Shown here one piece after another: positions 6,006 to 10,599 of a DNA stretch of 10,599 bases (positions are counted from its first letter, which is position 1; each line of letters begins with the position of its first letter). The notes beneath the pieces are model-generated. The model searched no databases. It was not told the DNA's origin and saw only the letters and a program-made list of their open reading frames with translations. The DNA is from Syntrophorhabdaceae bacterium PtaU1.Bin034. Lineage in GTDB: Bacteria > Desulfobacterota_G > Syntrophorhabdia > Syntrophorhabdales > WCHB1-27. The stretch lies in NCBI GenBank assembly GCA_002067405.1, contig MVRP01000143.1:1-10599 (forward strand), given 5' to 3'. The translations under genes and the position numbers were made by a program.

Positions 6006-7409
6006 TCAAGAAATGCTTCCATGCCTGTCCAGCCGGTCACTTACCTTTCGAAACAATACGAAAGGTATCCCGGCAAGAAGAACAACCAGACCGATTAATC
6101 CTCCTGTCCCCGTATACATTATACTGGAATAGAGCATATAGAGACAGACACCGCAGAAGATAAGCGGTGTCAGGGGATAGAGCGGTACGCGAAAAGGACG
6201 TACAATCGCACCTTCCTTTCGCCTCAGCACAAACAGGGAAATTCCGACGAGGAGAAAGAAGAGCCAAAAAACGGGTGCCGTGTACTCCACCATCATGGCA
6301 AACCCGCTCCGGGTTCCCGTTCCGAGGAAAACAAGTACAAGTGACGCAATACCTTGAAAAAGCAGCGCATTTACCGGCGTATTTGCGCCGCTTTGCCAGC
6401 GACCCATGAAGCTGAAAAGAAAGAAATCACGTCCGAAAGCGTAGTTCGTCCTCGACCCGGTGATAATAATTGCGTTCATGCTGCTCAATACCGTAAAAAC
6501 CACCAGAAGCGTGATATAAGTGACACCGGCCTCACCGAAAATGGAGCGCATTACATTGGCTGCCACAGCCTCCGATGACGCGGTGGCCTGAAGCCCGAGC
6601 GCCCTCAAAAAGGTATAGTTCACGGTAAGATAGATAACGGTGATCGCACCTATTCCGTAAAGTAAAACCCGGACCATGTTCTTTCGGGCTTTCCGGACCT
6701 CTGACGACAGATAGGCAATCTCATTCCAGCCTCCGTAGGTAAGGAGCACAAAGATCATGGCCAGACCAAGGCTGCCTCCTGCAGTCCCTCTGTTTGACTC
6801 CTCCAAAACAGCTCTGCCGGGTGAAGCAGTGAGGCCCAAGGCGACTACCGAAACCAGGCCGAGCACTATCGCTCCGGTAAGCAGATTTTGCGTCCATTTG
6901 CCCTGCTTCATCCCGATAATGTTGATAGTGGTAAGAAGAGCGATCGAGATTACCGCGTAGACAGAGGATGAATAGGGGCCAAGCTTGGCTACCTGAGATG
7001 CATAATCGCCGATCAGAAAGGCATGCATGGCGATTGCTCCGGTCTGAATGACCGTCATGCGGGACCAGGCAAAGAGGAACGATGGTATTGTCCCAAAGGC
7101 TCTGTTTAAGTAGTGATAATCACCGCCGGGATGAGGGTATGCCGAGGTTAGTTCCGCGTAGCACAGGGCGCCTACCAGGGAAATCGCTCCGCCTGCGAGC
7201 CAGAGAAGGAGCACGGCTTCAGTGCTGCTGCAATTGGCCGCGACAAGGGACGGGGTTTTAAAGATGCCTGCACCAACCACCATTCCAACAACAATTGCAA
7301 CCCCATCCAACACAGTAAGTGTGCTCTTTGGCGCGCTACTCGAGTCTGTCCGACCTCGCTCGGTGTCTTCCGGTACCACAATTCTTATATGTCGCCTTGA
7401 CGAGAACAA
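6006..7409 (-). CDS. APC-superfamily amino acid permease
   Basis: This 467-residue inner-membrane protein is a secondary transporter, expected to move an amino acid or related amine by proton symport or exchange. The APC signature GMVVGAGIF lies in TM1 (42-50), and the TM2-3 region carries CYAELTSAYPHPGGDYHYL (83-101); both are typical of the LAT-like/SteT-like branch. About twelve hydrophobic segments are readable, ending in FVLFRKVSDRLDRHG. The start is uncertain: TTG at 7409 has only a weak GGAA site upstream, and a GTG ten codons further in is possible; both leave TM1 intact. It has its own promoter and no operon partner, and ends convergently with the DUF5335-like gene 96 bp away; no clear terminator hairpin is visible in that gap. 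The substrate cannot be deduced. Confidence 0.93.
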   Translation of the reverse strand: MFSSRRHIRIVVPEDTERGRTDSSSAPKSTLTVLDGVAIVVGMVVGAGIFKTPSLVAANCSSTEAVLLLWLAGGAISLVGALCYAELTSAYPHPGGDYHYLNRAFGTIPSFLFAWSRMTVIQTGAIAMHAFLIGDYASQVAKLGPYSSSVYAVISIALLTTINIIGMKQGKWTQNLLTGAIVLGLVSVVALGLTASPGRAVLEESNRGTAGGSLGLAMIFVLLTYGGWNEIAYLSSEVRKARKNMVRVLLYGIGAITVIYLTVNYTFLRALGLQATASSEAVAANVMRSIFGEAGVTYITLLVVFTVLSSMNAIIITGSRTNYAFGRDFFLFSFMGRWQSGANTPVNALLFQGIASLVLVFLGTGTRSGFAMMVEYTAPVFWLFFLLVGISLFVLRRKEGAIVRPFRVPLYPLTPLIFCGVCLYMLYSSIMYTGTGGLIGLVVLLAGIPFVLFRKVSDRLDRHGSIS

Positions 7410-7499
7410 TCTATTCCGGCCTATTTTTGCATGTTGGTTCGCAGATGCACGGAACCCTGTTGCCGATTGACGCTCCGAAGAAAACCTGCCTATTTGCTT

Positions 7500-7528
7500 A
7501 GTCTAGTGCCACGCCTTTCCCTTGTCAA
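7500..7528 (-). promoter_or_regulatory. Sigma70-type promoter of the permease gene
   Basis: On the minus strand TTGACA (7528-7523, perfect -35) is followed by 17 bp and TAGACT (7505-7500, 4 of 6 to -10). Transcription from about 7493 would give a leader of some 85 nt before the TTG start. I see only a weak inverted repeat (TGCAT...ATGCA) in that leader and no recognised riboswitch. Confidence 0.65.
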
Positions 7529-7590
7529 CTTGCTCTTCCTTATAGCGCCGCATTTTCACCGTGAACGAGAGTGCGGCATGCCATCCCTCC

Positions 7591-7622
7591 CCTTGCCTGA
7601 AACGATTTCAATTGAAGCAAGG
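7591..7622. repeat. Imperfect inverted repeat A upstream of the decarboxylase remnant
   Basis: Outer arms CCTTGC (7591-7596) and GCAAGG (7617-7622) enclose inner arms TGAAA (7598-7602) and TTTCA (7606-7610) around a CGA loop. The 3' side has a 6-nt bulge, ATTGAA. An alternative palindrome TTCAATTGAA (7607-7616) overlaps. It could be an RNA hairpin or an operator. Confidence 0.55.
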
Positions 7623-7655
7623 AATATTGATCCTGTTTTCGGGATGTGCAATATT
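7623..7655. repeat. Imperfect inverted repeat B, directly abutting repeat A
   Basis: Arms AATATTG-ATCC (7623-7633) pair with GGAT (7642-7645) and CAATATT (7649-7655), with an 8-nt loop and a 3-nt GTG bulge. No run of T follows, so it is not an ordinary intrinsic terminator. It starts at the base after repeat A ends. Confidence 0.6.
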
Positions 7656-7686
7656 ATCAGCAAGATTCACCTTCCAGGGCAGGCTT

Positions 7687-8019
7687 ATGTCTCAAGACGA
7701 CACAGTTTTTCTCAACGACAGCACCCTTCTTACGCCCTCGTATGTTTTGTCGGAACAGGCCCTGATTTCGGCCATAAAGGCGTTTGACGGGATTCGGCGC
7801 GAAACGGGCTATCACGTTCTCTTCGCTCTCAAATCCTCCTCTCTCAAGCCCGCACTTGATATCATGAAAAGGATAATGGATGGGTTCGCGGCAAGTTCCG
7901 TTTTTGAGACCATGCTTGCGAGACAGGTCATGCAGACGAGAATCAATGGAACAGGTCCGCTGGAGGGGCCGACGTTTACTTGTGTAAGGAACAATGAGGG
8001 ATTATACTATTCGACGTAG
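7687..8019 (+). pseudogene. Truncated N-terminal part of a carboxynorspermidine-decarboxylase-like PLP enzyme
   Basis: The 110-residue reading frame begins like a fold-III PLP decarboxylase of the NspC type: LTPSYVLSEQAL (15-26), then YHVLFALKSSSL (42-53), where Lys49 is the expected PLP Schiff-base lysine, then MDGFAASSVFETMLAR (64-79). Complete NspC proteins, which decarboxylate carboxynorspermidine or carboxyspermidine in the alternative polyamine pathway, have roughly 370-400 residues. After about residue 80 the similarity stops and the frame ends at 8017-8019, so the rest of the barrel and the C-terminal domain are missing. No carboxynorspermidine dehydrogenase gene is adjacent. ATG 7687 has an AGGGCAGG-like site just upstream; an in-frame extension to 7561 looks non-coding. 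I read it as a decayed remnant left by a deletion, with the tail of the frame overlapping the next operon's promoter. A functional small protein is possible but unlikely. Confidence 0.7.
7980..8008 (+). promoter_or_regulatory. Likely sigma70-type promoter of the DUF362-polyferredoxin operon
   Basis: TTGTGT (7980-7985, 3 of 6 to -35), a 17-bp spacer and TATACT (8003-8008, 5 of 6 to -10). It lies inside the last codons of the truncated decarboxylase frame and would start transcription near 8015, about 60 nt before the DUF362 ATG. Confidence 0.5.
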
Positions 8020-8064
8020 CGTTCAGCACAGTACACCTTCACACTCTGTTTTCAAAGCAATCCC

Positions 8065-8070
8065 AGGAGG
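8065..8070 (+). promoter_or_regulatory. Shine-Dalgarno of the DUF362 gene (fixes the start)
   Basis: AGGAGG is followed by 7 nt and ATG at 8078. It decides in favour of this start over an in-frame ATG at 7994, and places the twin-arginine motif at residues 3-4, where a Tat signal should be. Confidence 0.9.
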
Positions 8071-8077
8071 TTACGAA

Positions 8078-8965
8078 ATGAATAGGAGGCAGTTTCTCAA
8101 GTTTTCTGGCGCCTTCTTCTTTATAAATCGGCTGTTCGTAAAGGACTTATGGGCAAAGGACATGCCGGTTGTGGCAATATCCGAAGGCCGGGATTACATA
8201 GCTGCTACGAAGAGCGTGATTAACGCCCTTGGTGGAATGAGTCGATTTGTCAAGACAGGTAATACTGTTGTTATTAAACCCAATATGGGTTGGGACAGAA
8301 AGCCCGAGCAAGCAGCAACCACGCATCCTGCAGTGGTCAGAGCCATTGTGGAGGAGTGCATCAAGGCCGGAGCCAAGAGAATAAGGGTCTTCGACAACCC
8401 CTGCAACGACATGAGAAGAAGCTACACGAATAGCGGAATACCGGCTACGTTGAAAGGGTTGGAGAATGTAGAGGTCAAATACATCGAGGAAGAGCGCTTC
8501 AAGAAAGTGAATCTGAAGGGAACGTTCCTTAAGGAGTGGGAGATTTACGGAGAAGCGCTTTCCGCCGATGTTTTCATTAACGTACCGATCGCCAAGCATC
8601 ATTCGCTCACCGGCGTGACGCTTGGATTAAAGAATATGATGGGCGTAATGGGAGGAAACAGAGGATATATCCATCGGCAGATAGAGAATGCCCTTGCAGA
8701 TGTGAACAGCGTGGTAAAGAGCCATCTTGTTGTAATCGACGCGACCCGTATCCTTACCGCTCACGGCCCGACAGGAGGAAGCTTGAGTGACGTAAAGACC
8801 TTAAATAAAGTGATCGCCTCGACCGATATCGTGGCGGCTGACGCATACGCAACCGGGCTCTTCGGTCTAAAGCCGCAAGACATACCGATTACTGTTACCG
8901 CCCACAAGAGGGGCCTGGGTGAAATGAACCTGGAGAGAATGAAGATAGTAACAGTAAAGGCATGA
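8078..8965 (+). CDS. Tat-exported DUF362 family protein
   Basis: This 295-residue protein opens with MNRRQFLKFSGAFFFINRL, a twin-arginine signal (RRxFLK at 3-8) with a short hydrophobic stretch and a possible cleavage near LWA-KD (24-27), so the mature protein should sit in the periplasm or be anchored there. The body is DUF362: VVIKPNMGW (64-72), TTHPAVVRAIVEECIKAGAKRI (81-102 in part), VFDNPCND (104-111) and the conserved AKHHSLTGVTLGLKNMMGVMGG (172-193 in part). Some DUF362 proteins carry an extra ferredoxin domain; this one has no CxxC motif and so probably does not bind a cluster itself. Its biochemical function is unknown. The stop overlaps the ATG of the polyferredoxin gene as ATGA, which argues for coupled translation and a shared redox role. 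Tat export suggests it folds, perhaps with a cofactor, before transport. Confidence 0.9.
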   Translation: MNRRQFLKFSGAFFFINRLFVKDLWAKDMPVVAISEGRDYIAATKSVINALGGMSRFVKTGNTVVIKPNMGWDRKPEQAATTHPAVVRAIVEECIKAGAKRIRVFDNPCNDMRRSYTNSGIPATLKGLENVEVKYIEEERFKKVNLKGTFLKEWEIYGEALSADVFINVPIAKHHSLTGVTLGLKNMMGVMGGNRGYIHRQIENALADVNSVVKSHLVVIDATRILTAHGPTGGSLSDVKTLNKVIASTDIVAADAYATGLFGLKPQDIPITVTAHKRGLGEMNLERMKIVTVKA

Positions 8966-10461
8966 AAATAAACCTGCCCCGAATTTCCCAGATTCTCTTC
9001 TTTATCGCTTTCCTTGCCCTCTTTGTTACGACGGACTACAGGGGCAAGGATGAGATATCGGTTGCCCTTAACAGCTTCTTCAGAAGTGATCCACTTGTTG
9101 CCGTAAGCTACTTGTTGTCCGCGAAAACATTTACCCTTCTGCTTCTTCCTGGTCTCCTTCTCCTGCTCTTCTCCGCCATACTCGGTAGGTTCTTTTGCGG
9201 TTGGATCTGCCCTTTGGGCACAATAATTGACCTTATAACGGACAGGATCAAAAAGCGTTCTCCTCTCTCATTTCTAAAAGGCAACTTGAAATATTATCTC
9301 CTTTTAGCGATCCTCTTCGCCGCTCTTTTCAATATGAACCTGACCGGCATTCTTGATCCTTTAGCAATCCTTGTCCGGTTCCTGACCTTTGCCTTTTATC
9401 CCCTCTTCGGCTTTTTGGGAAAAGAGGGTTGGGTGGGCCTCTATAAGGTCCTCGGTGACTCACGGGATTACCTCGAGCCCGGCTATAACCTCTTCAAAAA
9501 CTACTTCTTGCCCTTTCGTGATACACTTTATCCCCTCGCTTTTCTCTCGCTCCTGTTTTTTCTGGGAATACTCGTGCTGGAAAAATTCGAACGACGAAAC
9601 TGGTGCAAGAATCTGTGTCCTCTCGGTACTTTGTTGGGATTGGCCGCCCGCTTCTCTCTTTTCAGGAGGGTTCCGGGAAGATTGTGCGCCGACTGCGGAG
9701 ACTGCAAAGTTCACTGTCCGACGGCCTTCGATGAAGAGATCCTCCAAAAGAGCGATTGTATCCTCTGTCTCGAATGCCAAAGAAAATGCCCTTCCCGACG
9801 TGTAGGCTTCAAGTTCGCCATAGATCGTGGCACGAAAAAGCCTTTCTTTCCCGGAAGAAGAGTCTTTGTAGCAGGCCTCGTTTCAGGCCTTTTTGTCTCA
9901 CGAATATTTACACCCAATAGTTCCTTATCGCAGACGAGACTTCTTCGTCCCCCCGGAGTCCGGGACGAAGATGACTTCCTCAGGAAGTGTGTGAGGTGCG
10001 GGGAGTGCATCAAGGTTTGTCTGCGAAGCGCGCTTTATCCGGTTTCGCTCCAGGCAGGCCTCTACGGACTTTACACCCCGACTATTGTCCCTCGTCTCGG
10101 CTATTGCGAGTACAACTGCAGTCTGTGCGGTCAGGTCTGTCCCACGGGCGCAATCCCACGACTACCCCTCGAAGAGAAAAAGAAGGCCGTGATCGGCAAG
10201 GCTGTTTTTGACAGGAGCCACTGTCTCCCTTTTGCCAAGAAAATGAACTGCATGGTCTGCGAAGAGCACTGCCCTATCCCGGAAAAAGCCATCAGGTTTG
10301 AATCAGTGGATGAAACCGACTACACGGGAAAAAGGATTGTCATCAAGCGGCCATACGTCGTGGAAGACCTGTGCAATGGCTGCGGGATCTGCGAGTATGT
10401 CTGTCCCCTCGAAGAAAAGGCGGGGATAGAGGTCTTCAAGAGAGCAAAGAGAAAGATTTAA
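8962..10461 (+). CDS. Membrane polyferredoxin: NapH/MauN-like domain fused to NapG/MauM-like domain
   Basis: This 499-residue protein reads as two redox proteins in one. Residues 1-280 are NapH-like: membrane segments near 9-26, 57-76, 109-128 and 187-207 (131-152 is also hydrophobic), the paired motifs FCGWICP (Cys79/83) and WCKNLCP (Cys215/219), and two 4Fe-4S sets (Cys242/245/248/252 and 266/269/272/276). Residues 330-499 are NapG-like with four sets: Cys343/346/349/353; 382/386/389/393; 421/430/433/437, whose wide first gap is typical of NapG; and 471/474/477/481. Between them PGRRVFVAGLVSGLFVSRIF (297-316) looks like a Tat signal: twin arginine on the cytoplasmic side, then a fifth membrane segment. 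This topology puts clusters 1-2 in the cytoplasm and 3-6 in the periplasm. The expected role is electron transfer from quinol or a cytoplasmic donor to a periplasmic acceptor, perhaps involving the DUF362 partner, whose gene it overlaps by 4 bp. Confidence 0.9.
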   Translation: MKINLPRISQILFFIAFLALFVTTDYRGKDEISVALNSFFRSDPLVAVSYLLSAKTFTLLLLPGLLLLLFSAILGRFFCGWICPLGTIIDLITDRIKKRSPLSFLKGNLKYYLLLAILFAALFNMNLTGILDPLAILVRFLTFAFYPLFGFLGKEGWVGLYKVLGDSRDYLEPGYNLFKNYFLPFRDTLYPLAFLSLLFFLGILVLEKFERRNWCKNLCPLGTLLGLAARFSLFRRVPGRLCADCGDCKVHCPTAFDEEILQKSDCILCLECQRKCPSRRVGFKFAIDRGTKKPFFPGRRVFVAGLVSGLFVSRIFTPNSSLSQTRLLRPPGVRDEDDFLRKCVRCGECIKVCLRSALYPVSLQAGLYGLYTPTIVPRLGYCEYNCSLCGQVCPTGAIPRLPLEEKKKAVIGKAVFDRSHCLPFAKKMNCMVCEEHCPIPEKAIRFESVDETDYTGKRIVIKRPYVVEDLCNGCGICEYVCPLEEKAGIEVFKRAKRKI

Positions 10462-10466
10462 GCGAC

Positions 10467-10482
10467 AAAACTTCCCCGTTTT
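10467..10482. terminator. Weak bidirectional terminator candidate between convergent genes
   Basis: AAAAC and GTTTT (10467-10471 and 10478-10482) form a 5-bp arm pair around a TTCCCC loop, 5 bp after the polyferredoxin stop. The stem is short and AT-rich. A perfect small palindrome GCAGT-C-ACTGC follows at 10489-10499. The convergent layout makes a terminator likely here, but the signal is weak. Confidence 0.3.
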
Positions 10483-10513
10483 AAGCCCGCAGTCACTGCC
10501 TACGATAAGTTTG

Positions 10514-10599
10514 TTACGGCGAATACCCTATCACCTCCGACGGACACGTAGAGGCGCACAGCCCGCACCCCACGCACGTATCCTCCTTCACATGGGCAA
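10514..10599 (-). CDS. C-terminal end of a 4Fe-4S ferredoxin-domain protein (partial)
   Basis: The minus strand from the right edge reads AHVKEDTCVGCGLCASTCP followed by SEVIGYSP and a TAA at 10516-10514. This is a complete CxxCxxCxxxCP [4Fe-4S] motif, preceded by the usual Val-x-x-Asp-x-Cys and with only eight residues after the CP. The clean frame and the strict motif make it a real gene end despite its 27 visible codons. It could belong to a small ferredoxin, an HdrA-type or oxidoreductase subunit, or another polyferredoxin; too little is visible to choose. It converges on the membrane polyferredoxin gene with 52 bp between stops. Confidence 0.8.
   Translation of the reverse strand, partial: AHVKEDTCVGCGLCASTCPSEVIGYSP

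Noticed and set aside
7561..7686. Extension of the decarboxylase remnant upstream to ATG 7561
   Set aside because: The extension crosses both inverted repeats, shows no similarity to NspC and has no ribosome site; NspC-like sequence begins after ATG 7687.
7994..8077. Longer DUF362 start at ATG 7994
   Set aside because: It overlaps the putative promoter, has a poor ribosome site and would bury the twin-arginine signal 30 residues inside; AGGAGG before ATG 8078 is decisive.

Overview
The window looks like a chromosomal segment of an anaerobic Gram-negative bacterium, most plausibly a syntrophic or sulfate-reducer-like member of Desulfobacterota (former Deltaproteobacteria). This is inferred from gene content, not proven: a Re-citrate/homocitrate-synthase-type enzyme beside aconitase-superfamily LeuC/LeuD-like subunits, a Tat-targeted DUF362 protein paired with a membrane polyferredoxin, and another ferredoxin-type gene at the right edge. 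No rRNA, tRNA, CRISPR array, transposase or phage gene was seen.

Left part (1-5268, minus strand): one tight operon read right to left from a clear sigma70-type promoter (TTGACT, 18 bp, TATAAT). The order is aspS (TTG start), an HMGL-like condensing enzyme (GTG start), a LeuC/homoaconitase-type large subunit, and a LeuD-type small subunit that runs off the left edge. Gaps are 10 and 7 bp, and the last pair overlaps by 1 bp. The condensing enzyme plus hydro-lyase pair could convert oxaloacetate and acetyl-CoA to isocitrate (the Re-citrate synthase route to glutamate) or carry out an analogous chain elongation such as homocitrate or isopropylmalate formation. The condensing enzyme has an unusual C-terminal Cache/PDC-like sensor domain. 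AspRS carries residues typical of the non-discriminating type.

Middle (5213-7686): a 346-bp intergenic region holds the aspS promoter and, next to the following gene, a perfect 39-bp tandem duplication with a small hairpin in each copy. A small DUF5335-like gene (plus) follows, then an APC-family amino acid permease on the minus strand with its own strong promoter. Between the permease and the next plus-strand reading frame lie two abutting imperfect inverted repeats.

Right part (7687-10599): a truncated PLP fold-III decarboxylase resembling the N-terminus of carboxynorspermidine decarboxylase, probably a gene remnant, is followed by a two-gene operon with ATGA overlap. The first gene encodes a Tat-exported DUF362 protein. 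The second encodes a 499-residue protein that reads as a NapH/MauN-type membrane iron-sulfur protein fused to a NapG/MauM-type four-cluster ferredoxin, with a twin-arginine motif in front of the membrane segment joining the two halves. Together they suggest an electron-transfer module linking cytoplasm or quinone pool to a periplasmic partner. A convergent partial gene at the right edge ends in a 4Fe-4S motif.
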